Part shown: positions 17,896 to 27,763 of the stretch, piece after piece
How the letters are laid out: each line of letters starts with the position of its first letter
How positions within the stretch are numbered: the stretch's first letter is position 1
NCBI RefSeq assembly: GCF_000169375.1
Contig: NZ_AAXY01000005.1
Coordinates: forward strand, 186,001 to 250,000
DNA from: Marinobacter sp. ELB17
GTDB lineage: Bacteria; Pseudomonadota; Gammaproteobacteria; Pseudomonadales; Oleiphilaceae
Length of the DNA stretch: 64,000 nucleotides
Direction of reading: 5' to 3'
Made by a program: the position numbers and the translations under genes
Notes under the pieces: model-generated
What the model was told of the DNA's origin: nothing
The model's input: only the letters and a program-made list of their open reading frames with translations
Databases searched by the model: none

Positions 17896-18152
17896 ACACG
17901 GCAGGAATTATCCATACAAGTTACTCCACTTGCCATCGGAATGGACAGTTTGTCTTTAGCTTGGGCGCCAACCAGCGTCTCTTTCTCCACCTCTTCCCAT
18001 ATGAAGATAATTTTGCGCCGGCCAAAAGACTTGATGTAATGACGCCGCTCTAACAGCACACTGTCTTTTAGGCATTGTCGAATTGTTCGAGAGTCATATT
18101 TGATGCGACCCGCCAGCTCTTCTATTGTCAGATAGGTGTAGGAATTTTCCAT
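17883..18152 (-). CDS. Excisionase-like small DNA-binding protein
   Basis: The 89-residue product has the length and N-terminal layout of AlpA/Xis winged-helix proteins: YLTIEELAGRIKYDSRTIRQ, then a wing-like segment GRRKIIFIWEEVEKE. It lies directly upstream of int with a 13-nt overlap. The standard role would be directing the integrase toward excision. It is divergent from the small repressor gene across a palindromic control region. Confidence 0.7.
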   Translation of the reverse strand: MENSYTYLTIEELAGRIKYDSRTIRQCLKDSVLLERRHYIKSFGRRKIIFIWEEVEKETLVGAQAKDKLSIPMASGVTCMDNSCRVWVK

Positions 18153-18209
18153 CGAAGTTTTCCTTCTATTGCGCTACGCTAAATCAATAAAAGACATTCT
18201 CCGTATCAG

Positions 18210-18283
18210 AATGCCATCCTAAAAGACATTTTAGACAACAAAAGTACATTTTCAAACATTTTTTGTCATTTAGGATGGCATTT
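18210..18283. promoter_or_regulatory. Palindromic control region of the integrase module
   Basis: A perfect 14-bp inverted repeat (AATGCCATCCTAAA at 18210-18223, reverse complement at 18270-18283) lies between divergent xis-like and xre-like genes. A direct repeat AAAAGACATT (about 18189-18198 and 18221-18230) overlaps it. The layout fits operators for the XRE protein controlling both promoters. Confidence 0.6.
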
Positions 18284-18304
18284 TTAAATTAAGGATAGCT
18301 TTTA

Positions 18305-18511
18305 ATGGTTCGTTGTCACTTAGCTCGACTTATGGGCGAGCACAAAATGAAGATCGTGGACGTGGCGAAACAGACGGGGCTGAACCGAAATACGGTCACC
18401 CTACTTTATAGAGAAACTGCACAGCGGATTGACCTAGATGCGATCGACAAACTCTGCAAACTTTTTCAATGCGAAGTCGGCGAACTTCTTGAGTTCCAGC
18501 AGGACGAGTAA
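18305..18511 (+). CDS. Small XRE/Cro-type repressor
   Basis: The 68-residue protein is almost entirely one helix-turn-helix domain of the Cro/CI type with VDVAKQTGLNRNTVTLLYRE as the recognition region and a LCKLFQCEVGELLEF tail. An AAGGA precedes the ATG by about 10 nt. It faces away from the excisionase and integrase genes, as a lysogeny-type repressor would. The IS21-family element starts 52 bp downstream, so anything originally transcribed with it has been separated or lost. Confidence 0.85.
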   Translation: MVRCHLARLMGEHKMKIVDVAKQTGLNRNTVTLLYRETAQRIDLDAIDKLCKLFQCEVGELLEFQQDE

Positions 18512-18657
18512 ATTGTAGGGCTATCGGCAAGTGCAAAACGCGGGCTGAGATAAGAAAGCGGAATGTTCGGCGACAATTAGGATGACCGGTTAACGACAAT
18601 TATCTTGGCCGGTTGGGTGTAACAATCGGTACCTTGTTTTCCACTGTGGAGCACTAG

Positions 18658-20160
18658 GTGCCTGGTCAACACATAACCAACCGACAAGAGGAGCTGTACA
18701 TGCAGCACCGACAAAATGGCGCAAGCCAAGAAGTAGCTGCCGCCAAGGCAGGCGTTTCTGTCCGATCTGGGCGACGCATCGAGACATCAGCACAAAAACC
18801 CTGCCTTGACACCGAGCGGCAATGGCGTACCCGAGAAGATCCACTGGAAGCGGTTTGGGAAACAGAGTTGCTCCATCTGTTAGAAAATGAGCCTAAGCTG
18901 ACCGGTACAACTCTGCTTGATTATCTGCAAGAGCATTACCCTGAGCACTACGATCAGACCATTCTGCGCACCCTGCAACGCCGTGTGAAGCTCTGGCGGG
19001 CGCTACACGGGCCGGAACGCGAGGTCATTTTTCGCCAGCAGGCGGTTGTGGCGCAACAGGGGTTTTCTGATTTTACCCACCCCGACAACCCGGTTACGAT
19101 TCAATCCAAGACCTTTCCACACCTGCTCTATCAATTTCGATTGGCCTACAGCGGTTGGCGCTCGGTTACCGTCGTTCAAGTGGTGAGAGTTATGCGGCTC
19201 TGGCGGCGGGCTTGCAGCGAGCCTTACAACAGTGGGTGGCAGTCCATTGAGCACCGCACCGACAGCTTAAGCGCGGCACGCAATACCGTCAAACGTGTGG
19301 ACTGAGGCTTATAGCGAGCTGTGCCAGCATTACCGCATGACACCCACTCGCAATAATCTGGGGCAGTCCCATGAAAACGGCGTGGTGGAGTGCGCCAATG
19401 GCTCGCTCAAGAAACGCTTGGCACAACAGTTGTTATTGCGCGGTCACAGTGACTTCGACGGTGTTGCGCACTATCAGGCTTTTATTGATCGCGTTGTCGA
19501 CAAGCTCAATCAGCGCAACCGATCGCGCGCGCTTGAAGAGCAGGCGGCCTTGCAGCCTCTGCCGGAGTTTACGGCGGCCGAGTATCAGACCCTCCACCTT
19601 AAGGTGACGCGCAGCTCACGATCGAAGTCCGGCGCGTTGTTTACACCGTGCCATCGCGGCTGATTGGAGAGTCGGTACAAATCCGGTTGCACCACGACAA
19701 GCTGGTGCTGTTCGTCGGACAGCAGCCGGCACTGACATTACCGCGCATTTACCCCAAACCTGGCGAGAATCGCGCCCGCAGCGTCAATTACCGGCACGTT
19801 ATCCGCTCGCTGGCCTCGAAGCCGCAGGCCTTCCGTTACTCTCAGTTGCGTGATGACTTACTCCCGGACGACAACTACCGTCAACTCTGGCAGCTTGCGG
19901 ATACGCACCTTGAAGCCCGAGAAGCCTGCAAATGGATCGTGACAACATTGCGACTGGCCTTCGAGTACGATGATGAACAGTCGCTGGGGGAGGATCTGCT
20001 GATTGAGGCCCAAGCAGGCCGGTTCGCGTCCATTACCGAGATTCAGTCACGCTACCTTCGCGGCAACCCAGACCTCAAGTGCTCTGCATCAAGCCAACAC
20101 ACCTTAGTGAGCTACGACGAGCTACTGTCCTCGATCAACAGTCAGGAGGCACAGATATGA
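18658..20160 (+). pseudogene. istA: istA transposase of the IS21 element, several frameshifts
   Basis: The intact gene would encode the DDE transposase of the IS21 family. Reading starts at the GTG at 18658 with an HTH-like N terminus. The frame is lost near 19180 (one base missing where QGGESYAALAAG should be encoded), regained near 19230, and lost again near 19285 before VWTEAYSEL. A further break lies near 19617, before EVRRVVYTVPSRLIGE. Recognisable pieces include TPTRNNLGQSHENGVVECAN, with the catalytic Glu region. The last piece ends at 20160, overlapping istB by ATGA. At least four frame changes make it a clear pseudogene. Confidence 0.85.
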
Positions 20161-20441
20161 CAGGCTCTGTCGCTTTACTGTTAAAAGAACTCCGTCTGCC
20201 GGCCTTCCACCGTCATTACCAATCGCTCTGGGAAACCGCCATTGAGAAGAACTGGTCACACACCGATTACCTAGCGGCATTGTGTGAGTACGAGCTCTCA
20301 GACCGCTACCAGCGCCGGACCCAGAAGTGGGTACGCGAGGCAAAACTTGCCGCCAACAAGACCTTCTCAGCGCTTGATCAAAGCGCGTTCAGCCGCCCCT
20401 GCAACCGGTGATTTGCAACCCAGTTGTCCATATAGCTGCAC

Positions 20442-21508
20442 TTAAGCAGCCTGTTTATTACGCTCAATTTCCTGCAATTTTCCAGGGTTGAGCGATACGG
20501 CTCCGGCGACTGCCCAGTTTCGAGTATCACCAGACCAACGCCTAGGATTCAGACTCTTTGCTCGTTCATAAACCGCTTCACGTTTGGCTAACAACTCTGC
20601 ATCAACACCCTGGTGCCGTTGTGCGGGCGTCACGAAGTTGATGCCGCTGTGCAGGTGCTCTTCGTTGTAAGCCTGCTCGAACAACAGCATCCATTTGCGC
20701 ACCGCCGTTAGTGATGAAAAGCCCTTGGCTGGCCATTTTGGACAGTACTTTAGCGTCTTGAACAACGACTCTGAGTAAGGGTTGTCGTTGCTTACTCTGG
20801 GTCGGCTGTGAGACATCAGCATACCCAGGTCTGCCAGCCGCGCTTTCAGCGTGTAGGACGTCATCGGCGCGCCGTTATCTGAGTGCAGCACCGGTGGGTT
20901 TTGCCAACATCTCTCGCGTAACAGAGCTCAATCAATGAGCTTTTTGGCAAGCTCGCCGGACTCTGATTCGTGGATTTCCCACGCCACGATTTTGCGACTG
21001 TAGATGTCCATGATCAGGTACAGATACCAGTGCTGACCGCGCACCTCTGAGGGGCAATAGCTGATGTCCCAGCTCCACACCTGGTTCGGGCCTGTGGCGG
21101 TAAAGCTGGTGGGCTCAGGGACCTTGCGCGGCGGTTTCATGCGGCCCCGATGATTCACTTGCTGGTACTTTTTGAGCACTCGGTAGAATGAGGACTCAGA
21201 GGCCAGGTAAAGCCCTTTATCAGCCAGTCGAGGCACGATCTGGGACGGTGGCAAGCTCTGGTACTCCCGTTCATTGCAGGTGTCTAGAATGGCCGCTTCT
21301 TCAGCGTGAGTGAGCTGGTGTGGCTGCACAACGCGCTCCGCTTGCGGGCGTTGATCTTCCGCTACAGCGCCATTAGCCTGTCGCCAGCGCTTCAACGTGC
21401 GCTGACTCAGCTCCATCAAGTCGGCCGCCTTGTACCGGGCTGCGCCACTGGCGACAGCTTCGTCATAGTCGTTTAAAAGCCTTGTACGTTCGGTCAGCGG
21501 TGTTAACT
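20442..21508 (-). pseudogene. IS3-family orfB (DDE transposase) with an in-frame stop
   Basis: The reading frame opens in the -1 frame overlapping the end of orfA and encodes LTERTRLLNDYDEAVASG, an HTH-like region, then the integrase core. The DDE triad is visible: Asp in WSWDISY, Asp in LHSDNGAPM, Glu in NPYSESLFKTLKY. A TGA at 20928-20930 interrupts the frame just after GELAKKLID, and the same frame continues to 20442. The two catalytic Asp residues are therefore on separate fragments and this copy should be inactive. Confidence 0.85.
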
Positions 21509-22009
21509 GTCCTCGCTGTCCGGGTCCTCGCCGTACAAGGCTTCGAGCTTTTTTGACAGCACCAACAATGAGGTCGTTTCTGCCAGAACCCGATCCTTAC
21601 GGCGCACTTCCGCTTGCAGCTTCTTGATGGTTTTGCGGGCATCACGCTGCTGCTTCTGAGCGGCTTTCCCTTGCCCTTCTTGCAGACCGGCACCGTGTAG
21701 GCAGGCGTCTTTCCAGCGTTGTACCTGCTCGGGATACAGACCTTTCTGGCGGCAATACGCACTCAGTTCAGCTTCGGACATAGACGCCGTTTCGATCACG
21801 ACGGCTAACTTGGCATCAGGAGACCAATCGTCTCCAGCATTACGATAACCCGGCACAGGCACCCCTTGTTGTCGACACTGTTTTAACCAATTGTACAGAG
21901 TCACATCCGATAGGCCTTCCTCTGCGGCCACCTGCACCACACTGCGGTTCTGCGGAGGTAACAACTTCTTCAACACGGCCGCTTTACGTTCCTCGGAATA
22001 ACGTGGCAT
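21503..22009 (-). CDS. IS3-family orfA (DNA-binding subunit)
   Basis: Start at the ATG at 22009 (MPRYSEERKAAVLKKLL). The 168-residue product carries an HTH (VVQVAAEEGLSDVTLYNWLKQ) that recognises the terminal repeats, and a C-terminal coiled-coil rich in Lys and Glu. In IS3 elements orfA is joined to orfB by -1 ribosomal frameshifting. A slippery A6G heptamer lies near its 3' end and the orfB frame is open from there. It appears intact, although orfB is not. The same gene's start is present at the left edge of the window. Confidence 0.85.
   Translation of the reverse strand: MPRYSEERKAAVLKKLLPPQNRSVVQVAAEEGLSDVTLYNWLKQCRQQGVPVPGYRNAGDDWSPDAKLAVVIETASMSEAELSAYCRQKGLYPEQVQRWKDACLHGAGLQEGQGKAAQKQQRDARKTIKKLQAEVRRKDRVLAETTSLLVLSKKLEALYGEDPDSEDS
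21548..21554 (-). promoter_or_regulatory. Programmed -1 frameshift heptamer A AAA AAG
   Basis: The heptamer is in the correct phase in orfA (codons TCA AAA AAG). The -1 frame is open from here into orfB, which is the standard IS3-family way to make the OrfAB transposase. Confidence 0.75.
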
Positions 22010-22808
22010 GACTGCTCTCACTCCGCCCAATCTGACATGAATTTAGGCGAAATCGCCAACTGGACAACTAGGCTGGCAGAGGGGGCAACACCGCACTGGC
22101 AAGGCTGCAACAAGACAGTGACTGGGCACACCATGCCGACAATGTGCTGTTGATTGGCCCCAGCGGCACTGGCAAAACCCATATCGCTAATGCACTGGGT
22201 CATCAACTCACCGAACAGGGGGTACGCTGCAAACTGTTCCCTGCCATAGCGCTGGTTCAGCACTTACAACAGGCCAAGCGCGATCTCGACTTGATGACAG
22301 CCATGACACGGCTGGATAAATACAGGGTCGTCATCATCGATGACATCGGTTATGTAAAAAAGACGGATGCAGAAACCCAGGTACTGTTCGAGTTCATCGC
22401 CCATCGCTATGAGAGTGGCAGTCTAATCGTCACAGCCAACCAACCATTTAGTGAGTGGGATCAAATCTTCCCAGACAGCATGATGACTGTAGCGGCCATA
22501 GACCGGCTGATACACCACGCAACTATTATCGAATTAGAGGGGGAAAGTTACCGAAGACAGCAGCATCTCAAGCAGGCTGCAAAGAGTAAGAAGTAAGACC
22601 ACCCAACCGGCCATCATAGTTGTCGCGGACCGGACAGGATAGTTGACGCCGAACAGCGGAAGGAATTTCGGGTGCTGACTTGCTACACATATGACGCGTG
22701 CCAAAAAATGACTTACGGTCGTTTCCGGGTGTAGACCAAAAGACAGCGCCACAGTGCTTGGCACATTTGTGTCACATAGTCGTTACACAAATTTTCTAAC
22801 ACCCCAGA

Positions 22809-22849
22809 AAAAAAAAGCCAGATCAGTGATTCACTGATCTGGCTTTTTT
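22809..22849 (-). terminator. Terminator after the initiator tRNA gene
   Basis: A 13-bp palindrome (GCCAGATCAGTGA and its complement) is flanked by A-runs and T-runs on both sides, 9 nt from the tRNA 3' end. It can act in both directions. Confidence 0.88.
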
Positions 22850-22857
22850 CTACTATA

Positions 22858-22934
<77 letters not shown>

Positions 22935-23021
22935 TCAAACTGGTATTGGTGAAGCGCGTTTCAAACTCGCCTCAATCAATGTGCGCGTATACTAATACCC
23001 GACTGGTGGGTTGTCAACGCC

Positions 23022-23675
23022 TTATGCAAACAAATCGCCTAGTGCGTCGGGATTAAAGTCGCCGACGGTGTTCAGGGCTTCTCTGACCGGGCGAAACGAG
23101 CGGCGATGCTGGGGTGTGACGCCCAGGCGTGCCAGCGCTTCCATGTGAGCCGTGGTTGGGTAGCCTTTGTGTTGCGCCAGGCCGTACCCCGGGTAAAGCT
23201 GGTCTAGCGCCTGTAATTCGCGATCCCGGGTTACTTTCGCCAGAATGGATGCAGCGCTGATGGCGGCTATTCGCATGTCGCCTTTCACCACAGCCGCCGC
23301 GGGCCAGCGCCAATCAGGGCAGCGATTACCATCTACCAACACGTACTCGGGTTGCGGGTTCAGTCCCTCAACGGCGCGGGTCATGGCCACCATGGTGGCC
23401 TGGAAGATGTTCAGGCGATCAATCTCTTCGGCTTCGCAGCGCCCAAGGCTCCAAGCAGTGGCTTTTTCGATGATTTCGTCGAACAGTTGGTTGCGCTTTT
23501 TCTCGCTGAGTTTTTTCGAGTCGGCCAGGTCTTTTATGGGCCGAGCCGGATTCAGTATCACAGCGGCGGTGACGACCGCGCCGATCAACGGGCCGCGCCC
23601 TACTTCGTCAACGCCAGCCAGAAGTTCGCCCTGATAGTCACACACAAACGGCGGGAAGGGGGTTTTAATGGCCAT
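23022..23675 (-). CDS. rnhB: Ribonuclease HII
   Basis: This enzyme cleaves RNA in RNA-DNA hybrids and removes single ribonucleotides from DNA in the cytoplasm. The ATG at 23675 with AGGAG about 10 nt upstream gives 217 residues; a TTG at 23699 would add 8. The type II active site is visible: [15 protein letters not shown] (Asp and Glu), [11 protein letters not shown] (Asp), and the [16 protein letters not shown] segment. It is the last gene of the long leftward envelope operon, following lpxB as in many gammaproteobacteria. Confidence 0.95.
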   Translation of the reverse strand: MAIKTPFPPFVCDYQGELLAGVDEVGRGPLIGAVVTAAVILNPARPIKDLADSKKLSEKKRNQLFDEIIEKATAWSLGRCEAEEIDRLNIFQATMVAMTRAVEGLNPQPEYVLVDGNRCPDWRWPAAAVVKGDMRIAAISAASILAKVTRDRELQALDQLYPGYGLAQHKGYPTTAHMEALARLGVTPQHRRSFRPVREALNTVGDFNPDALGDLFA

Positions 23676-23695
23676 AATCAGAGGCTCCTGCACTT

Positions 23696-24883
23696 TCAAG
23701 TTTCAAGCAATCGCGCCTTGTCGTTATGGCCACCAGCCAGCAGGGCCGCAATGGCCATGGCCGCTTGCTCATCAGCGTTCTGCCGCAGGGTCAGGTGCAG
23801 CTCGGTGAAGGATTCAATCAGCTGCTCGCGCTTTGAGGTGTCTTCAAGCTGGCTGAGTACGGCGGAGCCCAGCGCTTCCGGCGTAGCGGCGTCTTGCAGG
23901 AGTTCTGGCACCAGTTCCTGGCGAGCGAGTAAATTAGGTAAGGCGATGTGGGGTATCTGCACCATACGCGACAGTATTTTGTAGCTGAAGTCACTCAGCC
24001 GGTAACCCACCACCATAGGCTTTTTCAGCAGCATGGCTTCCAGGGTAGCGGTGCCAGAAGCCAGCAATACCGTATCAGAAGCCGCCATGACTTCCCGGGA
24101 ACGGCCTTTCACAATGGTCACTGGCAAGCTCAGCTCCAGAGCTTCAGTGATGCCACGAATCTGCTTTTCGCGCTCACGGTTAACGCAAGGGATCACCAGT
24201 TGCAAATCGGGGACGCGCTGCTGCAACCAGCGCGCAGCTTCTAGAAAGAGCGTGCCCAGGCGCTCTACTTCTCCCCCACGGCTCCCTGGCAATATGGCCA
24301 GGACGGGCTTGTCGAGTTCCAGCCCCAAGTCTGCCCGCGCCTGAGCGGTGTCTGGTCGCATTGGAATGCGGTCCGCCAAAGGGTGGCCAACAAACGCTAC
24401 AGGTATGTTGTGCTGGCGATAAATATCGGTTTCGAACGGAAACAGGGTCAGCATTAAGTCAACGGATTTGGCAATTTTGAAGATGCGTTTTTTACGCCAG
24501 GCCCACACCGATGGGCTGACGTAATGCACCGTGGGTATGCCGGCCTCGCGGCAGCGGCGCTCTACTGCCAAAGTGAAATCCGGGGAATCGATACCGATCA
24601 CCACCGCAGGTGGGGTGGTCAGAAAAAAATCCAGCAGGCGGCGGCGAATGCGCACCAGCTCACCAATACGACCCAGCACTTCGACCAGCCCCATAACGCT
24701 CAAACGCTCCATAGGCACCAGGGACTGGAAGCCTTCGGCCATCATTTCTTCACCGCCGATACCGGCAAAGCGGGCGTTGGGGTAGCGTTTGCGCAGGGAC
24801 CGAATCAGTCCTGCACCGAGGATATCACCAGATGCTTCACCGGCAATGATGCCAAAGGTGATGCAGGACTCGGGATTTTGCAA
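23696..24883 (-). CDS. lpxB: Lipid-A-disaccharide synthase
   Basis: This peripheral inner-membrane GT19 glycosyltransferase joins UDP-2,3-diacylglucosamine and lipid X to give the lipid A disaccharide. The 395-residue product has the [18 protein letters not shown]-terminal motif, [21 protein letters not shown], and [12 protein letters not shown]. The start appears to be a TTG at 24883: between the lpxA stop and this codon there is no ATG, and GGTAGG lies just upstream. It is 15 nt after lpxA. Confidence 0.95.
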   Translation of the reverse strand: MQNPESCITFGIIAGEASGDILGAGLIRSLRKRYPNARFAGIGGEEMMAEGFQSLVPMERLSVMGLVEVLGRIGELVRIRRRLLDFFLTTPPAVVIGIDSPDFTLAVERRCREAGIPTVHYVSPSVWAWRKKRIFKIAKSVDLMLTLFPFETDIYRQHNIPVAFVGHPLADRIPMRPDTAQARADLGLELDKPVLAILPGSRGGEVERLGTLFLEAARWLQQRVPDLQLVIPCVNREREKQIRGITEALELSLPVTIVKGRSREVMAASDTVLLASGTATLEAMLLKKPMVVGYRLSDFSYKILSRMVQIPHIALPNLLARQELVPELLQDAATPEALGSAVLSQLEDTSKREQLIESFTELHLTLRQNADEQAAMAIAALLAGGHNDKARLLET

Positions 24884-24898
24884 TGTCAGCCTACCCGT

Positions 24899-25690
24899 TC
24901 AGCGAATGATGCCGCGATCGGCCCGGCGCAGCGATTCAATCAACGGTGTAATTTCTGGCAGGTCAGCAAAGTCGGTTTCCAGCGTTTTGATGGCTTGCTC
25001 GGTGGTCAGCCCCTGGCGATAAATCACCTTATAGGCTCTACGCAGACTGACCAGAATGTCTTTACCGAAACCGCGGCGTTTCAGGCCTTCCACATTCATA
25101 CCGTGGGGCTGCGCAGACTGGCCGCTGGCCATAACGTATGCCGGTATGTCTTTCAGCACGATACTGCCGCCAGCCGCCATGCTGTGGGCGCCAATGTGGC
25201 AGAATTGATGCACCATGGTACCGCCGCCCAGTATGGCGTAGTCGTCCACCGTTACGTGGCCGGCCAGGGTGGTGCAATTGGCCAGTATGGTGTTGTCGCC
25301 CAGCACGCAGTCGTGGGCCACATGCACATACGCCATCAGCAGGTTGCCATTGCCGATGCGGGTTTCACCCTGATCTTGCACGGTGCCGCGATGCACGGTG
25401 CAGTTTTCACGAATGGTGTTGTTGTCGCCAATCACCAGGCGGGTAGGCTCACCAGCGTACTTTTTATCCTGGCATTCTTCGCCAACGCTGGAAAACTGGA
25501 AGATTCGATTATTGCGACCGATGACGGTCGGTCCTTTGATGACCACGTGGGACATGATTTCGGTGCCTTCCCCGATCTCAACACCCGGGCCTATGTAACT
25601 CCAGGGCCCAACGGTCACGTTATCTGCAAGCTCGGCTAAGGCATCAACAATCGCCTGGGGATGTACTCCGGACCAGTCACGTGTCGCCAT
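24899..25690 (-). CDS. lpxA: Acyl-ACP:UDP-GlcNAc O-acyltransferase
   Basis: This catalyses the first step of lipid A synthesis, adding a 3-hydroxyacyl chain to UDP-GlcNAc in the cytoplasm. The 263-residue protein is a left-handed beta-helix of hexapeptide repeats, followed by a C-terminal helical domain. The catalytic His sits in YVHVAHDCVLGD. The start ATG at 25690 shares a base with the fabZ stop (TGATG), so the genes are translationally coupled. Confidence 0.95.
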   Translation of the reverse strand: MATRDWSGVHPQAIVDALAELADNVTVGPWSYIGPGVEIGEGTEIMSHVVIKGPTVIGRNNRIFQFSSVGEECQDKKYAGEPTRLVIGDNNTIRENCTVHRGTVQDQGETRIGNGNLLMAYVHVAHDCVLGDNTILANCTTLAGHVTVDDYAILGGGTMVHQFCHIGAHSMAAGGSIVLKDIPAYVMASGQSAQPHGMNVEGLKRRGFGKDILVSLRRAYKVIYRQGLTTEQAIKTLETDFADLPEITPLIESLRRADRGIIR

Positions 25691-26127
25691 CAAACTTCTC
25701 GCTCCGCAGTCAGGATTTCTGCCGCGCAGACCACTTCGTTATTAACCAGGGCACGGCACTCGAATTTCCAGATGCCGCGCTTGGTCGAAACAACTTCAGA
25801 CTCCATGCATAGCTGGTCGCCTGGCAGCACCGGGCGCTTGAAACGCACCTTGCGGGCACCCGCCAGATATTGCACCAAGCCATCAGCCGGTTTTCGACCT
25901 ACAGTGACAAAACCCAGAATACCGGACAACTGGGCCATGGCTTCTATAATCAACACACCCGGCATAATCGGGTTGTTGGGAAAGTGGCCTTCAAAAAACG
26001 GCTCGTTAAACGAGACATTTTTGTAGCCCTTGATGGACTTGCCGCTCTCAATGTCAGTTACCCGGTCCACCAGCAAAAATGGGTAGCGGTGCGGCAAGTA
26101 TTCAAGAATTTCGTTAATGTACATCAT
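25690..26127 (-). CDS. fabZ: 3-hydroxyacyl-ACP dehydratase FabZ
   Basis: This hotdog-fold enzyme dehydrates 3-hydroxyacyl-ACP in fatty acid elongation and competes with LpxA and LpxD for substrate, which explains its place between them. The start ATG at 26127 gives 145 residues, the normal size. Motifs are [13 protein letters not shown] (N-terminal part) and [20 protein letters not shown], with catalytic His and Glu. A longer in-frame start would run into lpxD and is rejected. Confidence 0.95.
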   Translation of the reverse strand: MMYINEILEYLPHRYPFLLVDRVTDIESGKSIKGYKNVSFNEPFFEGHFPNNPIMPGVLIIEAMAQLSGILGFVTVGRKPADGLVQYLAGARKVRFKRPVLPGDQLCMESEVVSTKRGIWKFECRALVNNEVVCAAEILTAEREV

Positions 26128-26138
26128 GTTGATCGGCC

Positions 26139-27164
26139 TCAGCCCTCTGATTTCTTTTCCAATTCTTTTAGCCGTCTGGCCATGGCGTCCAGCTGACGGA
26201 AACGCACTGCGTTTTTGCGCCATTGCCGGTTAGTTTCTGCGCTGGTTCCAGACGAATAAACGCCAGGTTCGCTGATGTCGCCGGTTACCAGTGTCATACC
26301 CGTGAGCTGCACACCGTCGCTGATGGTCAGGTGCCCGGCCACACCGGCCGCACCGCCGAACACGCAGTGGCTGCCAATACGGGTACTTCCGGCAATACCC
26401 ACTTTAGCGGCCATCGCACTATGATCGCCTATGTAAACGTTATGGGCGATCTGAATAAGGTTATCAAGTTTTACGCCGTCACCAATCACCGTGTCGTCCA
26501 ACGCGCCGCGGTCAATGGTGGTATTAGCGCCCACTTCTACGTCATTACCAAGAACCACCCGGCCAATCTGTGCAATGCGGTGCCAAACACCCCGCTCGTT
26601 GGCAAAACCGAAGCCGTCCGAGCCAATAACCGCGCCGCTAAGAATATGGCAGCGCTGCCCTATGACCACGTCGTGGGCCAAAGTAACCCGGGGCCGCAGA
26701 AGACTGTCGCGCCCAATACGGGTGCGGGCACCAATCACGCAGCCGTGGCCGACAACCACGCCTTCGCCAATGTCTACATCAGCCTCAATGACCACCTGGG
26801 CGCCAACACTGACCCCGGCTCCGATGCGTGCAGAGGGGTCAATCACCGCGCTGGGGTGAACACCGGCAGGGGCTTTCGGCGTGGTGTCAAACCAGTGGCT
26901 CAAATGGGCATAGCCCAGATAGGGATTAGCCATCACTAGCGCGCTGCAGGTGGCCAGCGCAGCAAATTCAGGCGCAACAATAATGGCACCAGCCTGACTG
27001 GTGGCAACATGTTTGCCGTATGACGGATTCGCCAGAAAGCTGATTTGCTCGGGACCTGCGCACTGCAAGGTGGCCAGCCCGGTGATGCGCTGTTGCGGGT
27101 CGCCCCTGAGGTCTGCGCCCAGTTCGCGGGCGATATCACCCAGCAGATAAGACGGTGATGTCAT
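26139..27164 (-). CDS. lpxD: UDP-3-O-(3-hydroxyacyl)glucosamine N-acyltransferase
   Basis: This adds the second hydroxyacyl chain in lipid A synthesis. The 341-residue product has an N-terminal uridine-binding domain (about residues 1-100), a long hexapeptide-repeat beta-helix with the catalytic His in [15 protein letters not shown], and a short C-terminal helix rich in Arg and Lys. It lies between skp and fabZ in the standard order. Confidence 0.95.
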   Translation of the reverse strand: MTSPSYLLGDIARELGADLRGDPQQRITGLATLQCAGPEQISFLANPSYGKHVATSQAGAIIVAPEFAALATCSALVMANPYLGYAHLSHWFDTTPKAPAGVHPSAVIDPSARIGAGVSVGAQVVIEADVDIGEGVVVGHGCVIGARTRIGRDSLLRPRVTLAHDVVIGQRCHILSGAVIGSDGFGFANERGVWHRIAQIGRVVLGNDVEVGANTTIDRGALDDTVIGDGVKLDNLIQIAHNVYIGDHSAMAAKVGIAGSTRIGSHCVFGGAAGVAGHLTISDGVQLTGMTLVTGDISEPGVYSSGTSAETNRQWRKNAVRFRQLDAMARRLKELEKKSEG

Positions 27165-27216
27165 CGCAGGTCTCCTGGCACTACGCCGTTAAAGTAAGGG
27201 TTCATAACAACCCGAC

Positions 27217-27714
27217 TTAACGGTTCAGTTTCTCCAGGAGCTGCTCGGTCAGATTCAAATCAGGCTTCACGTAAACCACAGCTTCGCTCGGTAAAATCAA
27301 ATCCAGGTCGTTTTCGTCCAGCAGTTCTTTTACCGCGACATCCACCTGCGGGCGGGCCGCTTCAAGAAACGCTTGCTTGCGCTGTGACACGGTGGTGTCC
27401 AGGCGTTGCTTCATGGCATTGAATTGTTGCACGGTCTGCTGGAACTCGCCGGCCAGTTTCTCCCGTTCACTGTCGTTCATCATGGCTCCGTCTTTTTGCA
27501 GACGGTCCTGCATCGCCCGCGCCTTTTCCTGCGCTTCACGAACCTCTACCTCGTCACCGGCGAAATCCTGCTGCAATTTTTCGCTGAAGGTTTTTGCGCT
27601 GTTCGACGCAAACAAGGCCTGGCGCAGGTCTACCACACCAATACGGGTGTCGGCGATGGCAGGAAACGACAGTGCCATTACGGCCGCAGCCACAATCAAG
27701 GTTATGCGGGACAT
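27217..27714 (-). CDS. skp: Periplasmic chaperone Skp/OmpH
   Basis: This holds unfolded outer-membrane proteins in the periplasm for delivery to BamA, encoded directly upstream. The ATG at 27714 with AAGGAG upstream gives 165 residues. A signal peptide is present (about 1-21, FPAIA-D cleavage). The core starts RIGVVDLRQALFASNSAK and is followed by long charged helices (about 40-115) that form the tentacles. A further upstream start would run into the bamA end and lose the signal peptide, so it is rejected. Confidence 0.93.
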   Translation of the reverse strand: MSRITLIVAAAVMALSFPAIADTRIGVVDLRQALFASNSAKTFSEKLQQDFAGDEVEVREAQEKARAMQDRLQKDGAMMNDSEREKLAGEFQQTVQQFNAMKQRLDTTVSQRKQAFLEAARPQVDVAVKELLDENDLDLILPSEAVVYVKPDLNLTEQLLEKLNR

Positions 27715-27763
27715 CGATTTTCTCCTTGTTTCATTTTTATGATAAATCTCGTTTGAAAACACG

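Larger units (their letters stand above)
20406..22084 (-). mobile_element. IS3-family insertion sequence nested in istB
   Basis: The element is about 1.68 kb with orfA and orfB on the minus strand. A 5-bp target duplication, GCAAC, lies at 20401-20405 and 22085-22089, and removing the element restores istB. Terminal regions share AGTTGTCCA with imperfect flanking matches (TGCAACCC versus TGCCAGCCT). The right end, 21947-22084, recurs at the left edge of the window. The exact tips are uncertain by a few bases. Confidence 0.9.
20157..22596 (+). pseudogene. istB: istB ATPase of the IS21 element, split by an IS3-family insertion
   Basis: IstB is the AAA+ helper that directs IS21-type transposition. 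The 5' part (20157-20405) encodes VALLLKELRLPAFHRHYQSL and onward. The 3' part (22085-22596) encodes the Walker A motif GPSGTGKTH, the Walker B-like VVIIDDIGY and ANQPFSEWDQIF. Removing 20406-22084 and one copy of the GCAAC duplication joins the halves in a single frame through FSRPCNTALARLQQ. This shows directly that the gene was intact until the IS3 element entered. Confidence 0.93.
18564..22655 (+). mobile_element. IS21-family insertion sequence interrupted by an IS3-family element
   Basis: The ends are imperfect inverted repeats of about 56 bp, each starting TGTTCGGCG and ending GGCCGGTTGGGTG on the inside. A 6-bp target duplication, GCGGAA, lies at 18558-18563 and 22656-22661. Inside are istA and istB on the plus strand. 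Removing the nested IS3 element (about 1.68 kb) leaves about 2.4 kb, the usual IS21-family size. Both genes are broken, so the copy is inactive by itself. Confidence 0.92.

Noticed and set aside
24524..25639. 371-codon open frame antisense to lpxB and lpxA
   Set aside because: It is a shadow of two certain genes on the opposite strand, with no ribosome binding site and a low-complexity His/Gln-rich product.
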